Assembly: GCF_018223745.1 (NCBI RefSeq)
Contig: NZ_CP073653.1
Span: forward strand, 3,128,001 to 3,192,000
Direction: 5' to 3'
From: Clostridium beijerinckii
Lineage (GTDB): Bacteria; Bacillota; Clostridia; Clostridiales; Clostridiaceae
DNA length: 64,000 nt
Shown: piece after piece, positions 26,432-36,230 of the stretch
Numbering within the stretch: position 1 is the first letter of the stretch
How the letters are laid out: each line of letters starts with the position of its first letter
Program-made: the position numbers and the translations under genes
The notes under the pieces: model-generated
Seen by the model: only the letters and a program-made list of their open reading frames with translations
Database searches by the model: none
What the model was told of the DNA's origin: nothing

Positions 26432-29400
26432 TTATCATATCCTCTATAATACTGAATTTATCTGCTTTTATTGCAAGAAGCACTGTATTTACGTAAGGAG
26501 TTATAGGCTCAATTTTTTGTGGTGGTGCTCCTATTAATAATTGCAGCTGAGAATTAAATTTATCATAAAATTCCATCATAGACATAATTCTTGCATCATC
26601 CATTTTATCAAAGGCTTCATCAAATAATATAATTCCTATAGATTCTGAAGATGAAGATACCCCTTTGTAAAGCTGCAGAAATGATGCTGCCATTGCAACA
26701 TAAAATGGAGTTTGAGTTTCTCCTCCACTCTTCTCCCTGCATACTTTAGAAAATAATGATGTAGTATTATCATTATATTTAATCTCTATATCATAGCTCA
26801 TATAATTTCTATAATCAGTTAATTTAATAAGTTCTGCTTCATTACTTTCATTATCTAAAGTTAACTTATCAAATAATTCATTTAGCAGTTCCTTATGCTT
26901 ATTTTCATAAGATGCACTAAATAAAGTGAAACCTTCACCTATATTTTCATTATCCATTATCATATCATAATATTCTTTGTTTTCTTTACTTTTTCCAATT
27001 TTAAACTCGTATTCTTCATTTCCAAATTTAACATCTTTAAGTCCCTTATTTAAACCCTTAAATTCAGATTTTGCAGTATTAATATTTTCTTGAATTTTAG
27101 ATAAAAAGTGTTCCTTAAATTCTTCTTCTGCATTTTTCCTTGAAGCTTTAACTTGCTCTTCATATTCGATAACTTTACTTTTTACAAGATTATCAAGTTC
27201 ATCTAAAAAAGTATTAATACCATTTATCCCAACTTCTGCTCCGAAATCATAAGTAATATTATATGATCCTTGAAGATTCTTTAAATCTTCTTCAGTTTTT
27301 GATAATTTAGTTTTATTTCCTTCCTTACTCACATTAAAATTATTTTTAATGACTTCAAAAGATTTACTTTCAGTTTCTTTAATAAATCTCTCCTCTGCCT
27401 CTTTAGCTAGAAAGCCAATTTTATTTATAGTTTCCTCTACGTGCCCTTTTTTTATAGAAAGAACTCTTCTTTTTTCATCAACACTGTTATTAATTGAAGA
27501 TAAATTTCCTTTTTTATTAATTAACTCATATTCTATATTCTTCTTACTTAAATTTAAACTTTCAATTTCCTCTTGAACTTCATTAAGTTTTATTTGAAGA
27601 GCCATATAGCTGTTATTCTTTTCTAATTCAAGAATCTCGTCCTTAAGTGTTGAAACCTTATTACTTATATCTACTATTCTTTTTAAAACATCACACTTTT
27701 CCCTTAAGTTTTCAAGCCTAAGCTTATTAATTGTTTTAATTATATTTGTAACTATATTAATATCTTCTTTTAAAATATTAATTTCAGATAATAATATGTT
27801 AAGATTATCTTTCGCCTGCTCTAGTTGATATTTATAAGCATCTTCACCTATATAAGGAGTTTTATATATCCTTGGATTTATGGCTCTTGCAACATTATTT
27901 TTATACATCATGCATGTAGGTGTAATAGATGTTTTATGTTCTTTCAACTCTGAAACATGAGTGCATCTAATTACATTTCCGAGTATCATATTAATATATC
28001 TTTTGGCATCAATACTTTTTGACACTACAACCTCTGCTAAAGAATTCTCTAAAGGATTATCATATTTTTCAAGCCCCCTAGTGTTTATTACTCCAACTGA
28101 ATGTAATCCTTGTGCTTTACTTAATCTCTCATAAATTTTTAATACTGAGTCAAAATCTTCTTCATCCACAATAAGATAAGATCTTTGAGTGTTTAAGTAC
28201 CCTTCAACAGCATTTTTCCAAACTGGATCTGTGACTTCCAATAATTCGCACAAGATTTTTGGAACAATTTCTCTTCCTAGTTTTCTTGTCTCCTTTATGA
28301 TTTCCTCTTTTAAAAGTATAACTTCCCTGGAGTATTGAAGATTTCTTTTTTCAAGTTCAGAAATTTGTTTCTCTATATCCTTCCTATTATCTTCTTTCTG
28401 TTTTAATTCATATTCTTTTTCAGCTCTATACTTTTCCTTATCCTGTTTAGTTTTATCAATTACATTTTCAGTATTTATTGATGTTGTTTTATATTCTTCT
28501 ATATTATTTTCATCTAATGAAATCATTTTATTGTAAAAATCACCTATAGTATCCGTATCAAATAGAAGTCTGTTTAACTCTTTAATATATGATTTTTGTT
28601 CACTAAGTTGTTTTAAAAAGCGATTCTTATCTTCTTTTTCATGTCTATAATCTTTTTCAGCTTGTTCTAAAGAATTCTTCATCGTCTCTAATGCTTTGTA
28701 TTCAGAATTCGAATACAAATCAGCTTGAATATTATTAGCAATCTTTGTTTTTTCATTTATTTCATCATAAATAACATTATTCTTGTTATTTAATGTATAA
28801 ATATTAACATTCAAAGCAGTAATTTCTTTTATTTTTTGTTCAATTTCCTCTTTTAATAGCTCTTCTTCTGCTTTTAATACTATAAATTCATGAATACTTA
28901 TTGTTCTTGAAATATTTTCATATGAAGAGTACTTAACTTTTATTTCCTCTAGCTTTTTAATTTTTATTTTTACTTCATTTAAAATGTCTTCAAATTCTTT
29001 AAAAGTTCGTATATTTTCCCTAAGTTCATCAATATTAACTGATTTCTCTTCTAATATGTAAGTATATACAAACTCTTTAACATTAGAAATTGGTTTAAAT
29101 GCTAAAGCCTTTGGAAGCAATTCAAAAAATTTTTCATTTAGCCTTCCAAGTCTGTGAGAAAAATCTTTTTTAGCATCAACTATCCTTGTTGATGAAAAAG
29201 GCATATTTAATTCTTTTCCATACAACCTAAAATTAGCTATATCAGTAGGTTCATTATTAACTATAAAAGTTACATCTTCAAATCTGCACTTTTCTACTCT
29301 ATACCACAGAATCTTTTCTGAAGTTTCAGAAGCTGAATCAATTACTGCTCCAATTATAAAATAATTCTTTTTACTTTCCTCATAAAATTCCAAGGCTACG

Positions 29401-29672
29401 TGAGCTGAAACATCTCCATTTCTTTCAAATTCATTGTCTTCTCTTCCTGTTTTAAATCTTACGTATCCCGATAAACTTCTTTTGGAATTTTCATTAGCTG
29501 CCTTATTAAAATTATTTTTAGAACAAGTTAAGACAAATTGAATAGCATCTAAAATTGTAGACTTTCCTGCACCATTTTCTCCTGACAAAAGAGTTGAATT
29601 TTTAATTTCAATTGTTTCATCCTTAAATGCATGCCAATTAACTAGCCTAATCCCCGTTAACCTCTTCATCAT
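26418..29672 (-). CDS. jetC: Wadjet component JetC (SMC/MukB-like ATPase)
   Basis: The 1084-residue SMC-like ATPase is the motor of Wadjet. Walker A is LSGENGAGKSTILDAIQF (29-46). Two long coiled-coil arms flank a hinge-like section near 450-650. The signature is KSGGETQTPFYVAMAAS and Walker B is IGIILFDEAFDKMDD, both in the last 120 residues. The start overlaps jetB by 26 nt; either of two adjacent ATGs could be used. The Glu of Walker B is present, so it should hydrolyse ATP. Confidence 0.93.
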   Translation of the reverse strand: MMKRLTGIRLVNWHAFKDETIEIKNSTLLSGENGAGKSTILDAIQFVLTCSKNNFNKAANENSKRSLSGYVRFKTGREDNEFERNGDVSAHVALEFYEESKKNYFIIGAVIDSASETSEKILWYRVEKCRFEDVTFIVNNEPTDIANFRLYGKELNMPFSSTRIVDAKKDFSHRLGRLNEKFFELLPKALAFKPISNVKEFVYTYILEEKSVNIDELRENIRTFKEFEDILNEVKIKIKKLEEIKVKYSSYENISRTISIHEFIVLKAEEELLKEEIEQKIKEITALNVNIYTLNNKNNVIYDEINEKTKIANNIQADLYSNSEYKALETMKNSLEQAEKDYRHEKEDKNRFLKQLSEQKSYIKELNRLLFDTDTIGDFYNKMISLDENNIEEYKTTSINTENVIDKTKQDKEKYRAEKEYELKQKEDNRKDIEKQISELEKRNLQYSREVILLKEEIIKETRKLGREIVPKILCELLEVTDPVWKNAVEGYLNTQRSYLIVDEEDFDSVLKIYERLSKAQGLHSVGVINTRGLEKYDNPLENSLAEVVVSKSIDAKRYINMILGNVIRCTHVSELKEHKTSITPTCMMYKNNVARAINPRIYKTPYIGEDAYKYQLEQAKDNLNILLSEINILKEDINIVTNIIKTINKLRLENLREKCDVLKRIVDISNKVSTLKDEILELEKNNSYMALQIKLNEVQEEIESLNLSKKNIEYELINKKGNLSSINNSVDEKRRVLSIKKGHVEETINKIGFLAKEAEERFIKETESKSFEVIKNNFNVSKEGNKTKLSKTEEDLKNLQGSYNITYDFGAEVGINGINTFLDELDNLVKSKVIEYEEQVKASRKNAEEEFKEHFLSKIQENINTAKSEFKGLNKGLKDVKFGNEEYEFKIGKSKENKEYYDMIMDNENIGEGFTLFSASYENKHKELLNELFDKLTLDNESNEAELIKLTDYRNYMSYDIEIKYNDNTTSLFSKVCREKSGGETQTPFYVAMAASFLQLYKGVSSSSESIGIILFDEAFDKMDDARIMSMMEFYDKFNSQLQLLIGAPPQKIEPITPYVNTVLLAIKADKFSIIEDMINEKL

Positions 29673-30267
29673 CTTTTACCCCCTTTCTTTTATAAGTTTC
29701 TAATTTTTCATAAATACTAGTTATATTTTCGCTTCTTACTATCATTTGAATTGTTGGATAAACTATGATTCTCGCATCACTCAAAGTAATATCTCTATCC
29801 AATGTTTCGATAATATTAAATTTTTTTAAAGTTCTTAATGCCTGCCTAAGTAATGTTTTATCCATTAACCTATCTTTAAACCCAAGAGCCATAAACCTGC
29901 TTTGTATTTCTTCTATTTCCACAATTACAACTTGAGATAAGGATAATTCCTGCATTTTTTCCTGATATAAAATCCTTAGTATTAAAAGAGTAATACTATC
30001 AATAAGTTTTAATGAAATCTTATTATTTCCAAATTTATTAATAAGCTGAGCCGCTTTTATAGATTTATTAATTTCAAGTTCAAATCCTAGTGGTTCAAAA
30101 TATTCATTAATTGCATCTTTATGTCCTTCTGCAAAATAATAATCCTTTTTTGTGTCTTCCTTTTGCTTACAAATTAAACAATAGCTTAATAGTTTATTAC
30201 AAACCCGTTTAAATTCATCTTTCTCCTTAATGGACAGTGAATCATATATCAAAATTACTTCCTCCAT
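29647..30267 (-). CDS. jetB: Wadjet component JetB (MukE-like, kleisin-associated)
   Basis: The 206-residue protein is in the JetB position, between jetA and jetC, overlapping both (13 nt and 26 nt). It looks like a winged-helix MukE-type subunit: helical, with SQVVIVEIEEIQSRFMALGF and LRTLKKFNIIETLDRDITLS. The sequence alone would give a weak assignment; the operon context makes it strong. Confidence 0.82.
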   Translation of the reverse strand: MEEVILIYDSLSIKEKDEFKRVCNKLLSYCLICKQKEDTKKDYYFAEGHKDAINEYFEPLGFELEINKSIKAAQLINKFGNNKISLKLIDSITLLILRILYQEKMQELSLSQVVIVEIEEIQSRFMALGFKDRLMDKTLLRQALRTLKKFNIIETLDRDITLSDARIIVYPTIQMIVRSENITSIYEKLETYKRKGVKDDEEVNGD

Positions 30268-31646
30268 ATCTCAAAGTTTTTAAAAGTAAATCCATTATTC
30301 GAAGCAATAATATCTTTTCTGTTAATGGAATATTTAGACAAAATGTGATTACCATATAACCTTATATAAATAATCTTAATAAAATCATCTACACTATTTA
30401 TCTCAATTTCACTTGCAAGAACCATCTTTTTATCTCCTAAAAGTTCATCAACTATTTCATTTACCTTCTTAGGAGAATACTGTTTTTCCTGCTTTTTCTT
30501 AAATTCGTCAATCTTTCTTTGACGTTCTTCCTTTGATAGTGTATCGCTTAAAATCTTACCTGGCTTAAAGGATTTTTTTCCTTCATTTGCAATATATAAA
30601 GATGTTTCATCTATATAACCATAAGAATACAAAGTGAATAAGTCTGTAACTTCCTCCAGATAATCTGATGATAAACTTAATTCAAGTTCTTTATATTCAT
30701 TACTTATGTACTCTAAAATTCCTTTTACGATACCTGTCATATCTTTAGAATTATTAAGTAAAAACTTAGCCCTAGTTACAGCTGCTCTTATGTATTTAGC
30801 ATTCTTACTATCAATATCATGCATAATATCGTCTAATTCATTAAATGCATTTATTATGTTATGAACTATATCCTTAACTTTTTCTATTCCTTCATCTAAA
30901 GAGCCAAATTCTTCATCTTCTCTGTAAAACTCTCCAGCTTCACTTAAAAATTCACTACTATTTAAACTTTCATTAAGCTTTTCAATAATTTTAGGCCTAT
31001 ATTTCGAGACATTTTCTGAAGTTTTTAATCTATGATATGCTTTATCAATTACTTCTTTAGTATAGTTTCCAAAAAACTCTTGCATTATCTCTTCAGGTGT
31101 TTTCTGTTTAGTTAATCTATCCATATACTTTTTTATATTTGAATTCAAGTTTTTTAATCCACTTATAATTCCTTTAGTATTTTCAAAAACCTGTTTAATA
31201 ACAACTCCTGCCTTTTCATTTGAATAAAGCATGGAATAAATACTTATTATATTTCCTTGATACTCTAAAGATTCTTTACTTACTATTTTTAAGAAAGCTT
31301 CTAAAATGACAATTGCATAATCATGAAAATTTATAATTTGTTTATAGTCATTAGTCTGTTCTGGATAAATCCATCCATAATTAATTAGCTTTCTAATCAA
31401 ATAATTTGCTTTTTCCCTATTATTGTTCAACTGTTCATCTTCTTCATTTTCAATATCATAATTAATTAATCCTAAATACTCTTCAATTTCATCAACTAAT
31501 ATGTCTTTATCAATACCATAGGACAAACCATTTTGAACCAATTTATATATTAAAGAAATAATTTTAATATATAGAGTCTTTCCTTGGCTGGAAAGTGGAA
31601 CAAAAAAATTCTCTGGAACTATTTCAAATATATTAATTTCCTTCAT
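30255..31646 (-). CDS. jetA: Wadjet component JetA (kleisin/MukF-like)
   Basis: The 463-residue protein begins MKEINIFEIVPENFFVPLSS, as in the Wadjet JetA family (DUF5716 type), and is mostly helical with a winged-helix-like N-terminal part (LIRKLINYGWIYPEQ). It links the two JetC heads. TTTAAGGAGAAATA precedes the ATG, and it is the first gene of jetABCD. JetA and JetD types suggest a type III-like (possibly type I) Wadjet rather than type II; this classification needs a profile search. An IS1182-like element begins about 150 bp upstream. Confidence 0.85.
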   Translation of the reverse strand: MKEINIFEIVPENFFVPLSSQGKTLYIKIISLIYKLVQNGLSYGIDKDILVDEIEEYLGLINYDIENEEDEQLNNNREKANYLIRKLINYGWIYPEQTNDYKQIINFHDYAIVILEAFLKIVSKESLEYQGNIISIYSMLYSNEKAGVVIKQVFENTKGIISGLKNLNSNIKKYMDRLTKQKTPEEIMQEFFGNYTKEVIDKAYHRLKTSENVSKYRPKIIEKLNESLNSSEFLSEAGEFYREDEEFGSLDEGIEKVKDIVHNIINAFNELDDIMHDIDSKNAKYIRAAVTRAKFLLNNSKDMTGIVKGILEYISNEYKELELSLSSDYLEEVTDLFTLYSYGYIDETSLYIANEGKKSFKPGKILSDTLSKEERQRKIDEFKKKQEKQYSPKKVNEIVDELLGDKKMVLASEIEINSVDDFIKIIYIRLYGNHILSKYSINRKDIIASNNGFTFKNFEIWRK

Positions 31647-31724
31647 TATTTCTCCTTAAATTCTCTATTTTACTTATATATTACCATATTTCTTATTAGA
31701 ATTATATTCAGTAATATAATTAAA

Positions 31725-31757
31725 GCTGAGACTTTCTAAATATATGAAAATCTCAAC
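31725..31757 (-). repeat. Repeat-family hairpin, copy 2
   Basis: GCTGAGACTTTC and GAAAATCTCAAC pair perfectly on the minus strand if two G-U pairs are allowed, but have two mismatches on the plus strand. It resembles the hairpins at 10466-10498 and 38105-38138. Here it lies upstream of jetA and next to the IS. Confidence 0.6.
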
Positions 31758-31762
31758 TTATG

Positions 31763-31789
31763 CTAGTGTGCCCAGCATGGGCACACTAG
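31763..31789. other. Perfect 11-bp GC-rich palindrome at the IS left boundary
   Basis: CTAGTGTGCCC and GGGCACACTAG flank AGCAT. It ends 7 nt before the inferred left end of the insertion sequence. IS1182-type elements are often found beside hairpins, so this may be the target site; it could also be an element-encoded transcription block. Confidence 0.55.
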
Positions 31790-31796
31790 TAAAAAA

Positions 31797-33664
31797 GGGG
31801 CTGTTGCAAAACTAACATAGTTAGTTTTGTAGCGGCTCATTTTTTTAGATATAAAAAATGTGAATTCCGAAGAACTCACATTCATTGTATAATTTACTTA
31901 TGCTAAAAACCAAATTACACAATAAAGATTATACTGAGATTAATGATAATTTTCAACTTATATTACCATTAAATCTAGAAAATTTAATACCATCAGATGA
32001 TTCAGTCCGCTTGCTAAGCCATGTATTGGAGGGATTAGATTACACGAAGTTGTATAAGGCGTACTCTTCCGTTGGAAGAAAACCGGCAGTGGAACCTAAA
32101 ATTATGTTCAAAATAATATCATATGCTTATTCTCAAAATATTTATTCAAGCAGGAAAATCGAAAAAGCATGCAAAAGAGATATAAATTTTAAGTGGTTAC
32201 TTCAATGTTATAAGGCACCGGATCATGCTACAATCAGTAGATTTCGTAAAGACTATATTTCAAATGAGGTAATTGAAGATTTATTTTATCAACAAGTTAA
32301 TTATTTAGCAAATCAAAATGAAATACTATTTGAAAATGCATTTATTGATGGTACTAAAATCGAAGCGAATGCTAATCGTTATACATTTGTTTGGAAAAAA
32401 ACTATTTTAAAAAATGAAGAAAAAATGTTTGATAAAATTCTTGTTCTTTTAGAAAATATTAACCTTGGAGAATTAAAAAAATTTACTGTTCAGAAAGAAA
32501 CATTAATAGATGATATTGATAAAATTCTTCAATGGCTTGAATATGAAAAAAAGAAAAGAAACATAGAGTTTGTTCATGGAATTGGTAAAAGAAAAACCAA
32601 AATTCAAAAGTGGACAGAGCAACTATCTGAATATAAAGAGAGAGAAGAAAAATATAATTTGAGTAAAAAAATATTTTCAAAAAGAAATAGTTATTCTAAA
32701 ACTGATCCAGACGCAACTTTCATGCATATGAAAGATGATCATATGAGAAATAGTCAATTAAAACCTGCATATAATGTGCAAATCGCAGTTGAAAGTGAAT
32801 ACGTAACCGGCGTCGGAATATTTGATGATAGAAATGATATAGCAACATTAATACCTATGCTTAATAATATGAAAGAAAAAATTGGTCGTAAATATCTTAA
32901 TATAATTGCAGACTCAGGTTATGAAAGCGAAGAAAACTATTTATTCTTAGAATCAAATAAGCAAACTCCTTATATAAAACCACAAACTTATGAGAAGTGG
33001 AAAAAAGAAGTTTTAAAAATGATATAAGTAAGCGCGAAAATATGAAATATGATGCTGAATCGGATTTTTATATTTGTCATAACAATAGAAAATTAATACC
33101 TACCTCTATTATTTATAGAAAATCCGCAAGTGGATACAAATCAGAAGTAACTGTGTATGAATGCGAAAACTGTGATAATTGCGATTACAAAGTAAAATGC
33201 ACAAAAGCAAAAGGAAATAGAAAAATGCAGGTTTCAAAAACTTTTGTGGAAAAGCGTGAAATATCCTATAAAAATATTACAACTGAATTTGGAACTAAAT
33301 TAAGAATGAATAGATCTATTCAGGTCGAAGGAGCATTTGGAGTTCTAAAAAGTGATTATGAATTCAATAGATTTTTAACACGTGGAAAAAATAGCGTTCA
33401 AACTGAATTTATTTTGCTTTGTTTTGGTTATAATATTAACAAATTACATTCAAAAATACAAAATGAAAAAACTCAGAATCATCTTCATGAATTGAAACCT
33501 ACTGCCTAATTATGGAATAAATTAACTAGGCTTATTTTAGTGTGCTTAAAAATCAGAATTCTTTAAATAATTAATATTGTATTTCAAATATTTGGAGATT
33601 TGCTGGCTTAAACCGAAAAGGAGCATCGCTCCTGATTAAAATTTAATCATTTTGCGACACTCCC
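31797..33664 (+). mobile_element. IS1182-like insertion sequence, frameshifted
   Basis: The left end GGGGCTGTTGCAAAA (31797-31811) and the inverted right end GGGAGTGTCGCAAAA (33650-33664 on the minus strand) are imperfect 15-bp terminal repeats. The element is about 1.87 kb. Just inside the left end, CAAAACTAAC / GTTAGTTTTG (31807-31829) forms a hairpin that may block outside transcription. The right end has AGGAGC / GCTCCT near 33619-33633. No target-site duplication is evident. It separates jetABCD from the Rpn remnant. Confidence 0.75.
31900..33509 (+). pseudogene. IS1182-family transposase with a frameshift
   Basis: The gene starts at ATG 31900 (MLKTKLHNKDY) and encodes a DUF772-type N-terminal domain (RKPAVEPKIMFKIISYAYSQ) followed by a DDE domain: FIDGTKIEANANR holds the first Asp, IADSGYESEENY the second, and VEGAFGVLKSDYEF the Glu. 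Reading changes frame at an AAAAAAG run near 33000-33008: frame one ends at 33027, and the continuation KRSFKNDISKRENMKYDAE is in the -1 frame. IS1182 transposases are normally one ORF, so this is probably a disabling mutation. Confidence 0.8.
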
Positions 33665-33681
33665 TCTCTATTTCTATTATT

Positions 33682-34533
33682 TTAAAAATACTTTTCTACA
33701 TCTTTTATACTTTCAATATCTAAAATATCTTCAATAATTAAATTCAATTTATCACTATCTAAATTTTCTATTTTTTCATTATAATCACTATTTAAATCTC
33801 CAAATTTTTTAATAAGTAAATTTTTAACTCTTCTTATATCCTTTAATCTAGAACTTTCTCTTTCTTTTTCTATGCCCTTTTCTATTCCTTCTTTCTCCAC
33901 TTTTTCTTTCATCTCTTTAATCATAAATGCATTATTAGCCACCATATTTTCCACTCCTTCTCTATTAGCTTCTAATATTTCAACTACATTTTCTCTTATA
34001 GTCTCATCAACAGTATTTCTAAGCCAATGCTTTAATATTTCTTTTTCTCTATTTGTTAATTTATTAAATTTTGATGCTACAGCCTTCAATCTCTCAAAAA
34101 ACTCTAATGGATCTACCTTTTGGTCTAATAAAAATATGGCTGAAGTAATATTATTATTTTCTATTAATTCCTCTTTAGTATATTGATGATTTATATCAAT
34201 AAGGGAATATTTAAAGTTTACTATATTCTCACCAAATAATTCATTTTTATTTACTATATCTTTAAAATAAATCGGTACATTCCACTTTCTTGTAGCATTA
34301 TATAATACTATTGGAACCACTGCTGGAACTTTAAATCCTTTTTTATTTTTCTTGGTTTCTTCTGTTAAGTTTTTTGTGTATTCTCTAAGTATTTCATTAA
34401 TATAGAAGAACAATCTTAAAGGCATTCTATAATCAATAGTTGATTGAAACTCTAAAAGTGTATATAAAATAACTTCTTCATCATCAATATTTGCCTTATA
34501 TACAATATCTGCTTCATTTTCTTCATAATCCAA
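33682..34533 (-). pseudogene. 5'-truncated Rpn/YhgA-like nuclease (PD-(D/E)XK, Transposase_31)
   Basis: Open reading from LDYEENEADIVYKANID to the stop at 33682 covers the YhgA-like core (LYTLLEFQSTIDYRMPLRLF and the FYINEILREYTKN helix) and a long C-terminal helical tail. The first 60-100 residues of the family are missing. Upstream, in another frame, DEYDDYSKFKLENVMVGNVK continues to KDNMHLKIYNGTSYF, which is not Rpn-like, so a different fragment has been joined here (to ~34637). There is no ATG or ribosome site for the Rpn part. It lies beside the IS right end. Confidence 0.65.
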
Positions 34534-34660
34534 AAATAAGAAGTACCATTATAGATCTTTAAATGCATATTGTCTTTTACGTTGCCTACCATTACGTTTT
34601 CTAATTTAAATTTGCTGTAGTCATCATATTCATCCATGAGAACGTGCTGGCTTTTGGCTT

Positions 34661-36217
34661 CTAATTTTGTTGATATAAACTATTCCATTCATTCCATAAA
34701 TCTTCATCTAATGCTGCTATATCAATAGCATTTTCTTTATATAATGCTCTAATTTCCATCAATCCAGAAAATGCGAGTCTCTTCCACGCCACAAAATTAA
34801 GATGCAGTGCAAATAATAAAATCTGTCCTTTGGAACGAGCTATAGCATCTAAACCATCTACTAAACATAATACTCCATGGCCTGTTAACAGCATTCTTCT
34901 TAATTCTGGATGACTTCCAATTGGAATACATTCCGTCCAACTCTTATTAGAATAAAATCTACTTTTTATCGCCCATAGCAATCTAATTGATATTTCGTTA
35001 ATAACAACTGGAATAGCTTGTGCCATACCAAATCTAGCGTCATAATGATTTTCAAATATTTTTACTGACAAATCAGCCAGTGATACTTCTGTTGGTTTAT
35101 TGCTTTTGTCATTACCCGGATAAATCTTAAAATTGCCTTTATTGCATAACTGAAATAGTTCAAAAAACGGCATAGGTATTCCGCTACCATACCCATCAGG
35201 ATTACTTCTTCTTCCAGACGAGCTTCCTGCAACATCAGAAATCAAATGTCCAAGCCAATTAGAAAAACCGCAGAATAATTTTGCTACAAATGTTTTTCCT
35301 TGTAATCTTGATGTTTCTGTATCAAATACAATTAGCCTTCCATTATCCACAAAATGTGATGTAGAAGTAAATTGGTCTACAATTGCAAAAATTAATCCTA
35401 CTAAATCTGGAGCATGCCCTAATGATTTAATATGATGATTTGACATGCTCATCCCTAGTAAATCACCTGCTGCTTTACCAGTTGCTTGATCATAGTTTAC
35501 TTTATGTTTTTCCTCTAAAAATTTTATAGCAGATGCAATAATAGTATTTCTATCTCCTTCAGGTGGGCTCCATCCCTTTAACTTGGCAATTTTTTTAACA
35601 AACTCATCTGTTTGATCATTTGTCCACTTACCTAATTTACTATGATCGGGCATTCCAACAAAAAAGCTATCAATTAATCCAGCTACAACTCCGCAAAAGG
35701 CTGCAATCATATAATCATACTTATCACAATTAGCTTTTTTCAGTGTATAATCTGAACGTATTCTCTCAGCTATTTCTGCTTTTTGAGCCTGTGATAACAA
35801 ATTTTCAAAAGGATCAACTTTTAAGTCTATATTATTTTCAATTGCAAACTTATTAATATTAGAAAGATACTCGTCCCAACTTATTGTATCATCAATTGCA
35901 ATTGTAACTAATTCTTCAAATGCTGGCACTTTAATATCTACCTTTTCTTCCTCAGTTAGTGCAACTAACTTTTCGCCCTCTTCAATATGTTTTTCAGATA
36001 CTTGAGATGTATCTATACCTTGCGTAGAGCAAAGCATTTCTGCCTGCAGTAGCAATTTATCAAGCTCTGATAAATTTTCATCATTTAATACTTCTAAGTT
36101 TGAAATTTCCTGAGAAGCTTTAACTAATTGCCTTTCTGCATTTTCCATTTGATTTCTTTGAGCTAATAGTGATTTTCCTGCCTCATTCACCATCTGATTA
36201 TATATATTATCTGACAT
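34661..36217 (-). CDS. Unrecognised protein of a two-gene module: coiled coil, hydrophobic segment, conserved-looking His cluster
   Basis: The 518-residue protein is not one I recognise. Residues 15-65 look like a coiled coil; ~168-188 (YMIAAFCGVVAGLIDSFFVG) is a likely membrane or buried helix. A His-rich core follows: NHHIKSLGHAPDLVG (260-274) and later WLGHLISDVAGSSSGR (321-336). The second block loosely recalls YdjM-like membrane metal-dependent hydrolases (GHLISD), so a metal-dependent enzyme is possible but unproven. It starts 13 nt after the stop of the 559-residue gene, with GGAGGA as ribosome site, so they form an operon. It sits between an IS/Rpn scar and other defence-type genes. 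Confidence 0.6.
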   Translation of the reverse strand: MSDNIYNQMVNEAGKSLLAQRNQMENAERQLVKASQEISNLEVLNDENLSELDKLLLQAEMLCSTQGIDTSQVSEKHIEEGEKLVALTEEEKVDIKVPAFEELVTIAIDDTISWDEYLSNINKFAIENNIDLKVDPFENLLSQAQKAEIAERIRSDYTLKKANCDKYDYMIAAFCGVVAGLIDSFFVGMPDHSKLGKWTNDQTDEFVKKIAKLKGWSPPEGDRNTIIASAIKFLEEKHKVNYDQATGKAAGDLLGMSMSNHHIKSLGHAPDLVGLIFAIVDQFTSTSHFVDNGRLIVFDTETSRLQGKTFVAKLFCGFSNWLGHLISDVAGSSSGRRSNPDGYGSGIPMPFFELFQLCNKGNFKIYPGNDKSNKPTEVSLADLSVKIFENHYDARFGMAQAIPVVINEISIRLLWAIKSRFYSNKSWTECIPIGSHPELRRMLLTGHGVLCLVDGLDAIARSKGQILLFALHLNFVAWKRLAFSGLMEIRALYKENAIDIAALDEDLWNEWNSLYQQN

Positions 36218-36230
36218 AAATCCTCCAGCA

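Noticed and set aside
26418..29672. SbcC-type housekeeping nuclease ATPase
   Set aside because: Operon order with JetA, JetB and JetD proteins fits Wadjet; no SbcD gene is adjacent.
32990..33030. Programmed -1 frameshift in the transposase
   Set aside because: The A6G run is not in the phase of a classical A-AAA-AAG site and IS1182 transposases are normally a single ORF, so mutation is more likely.
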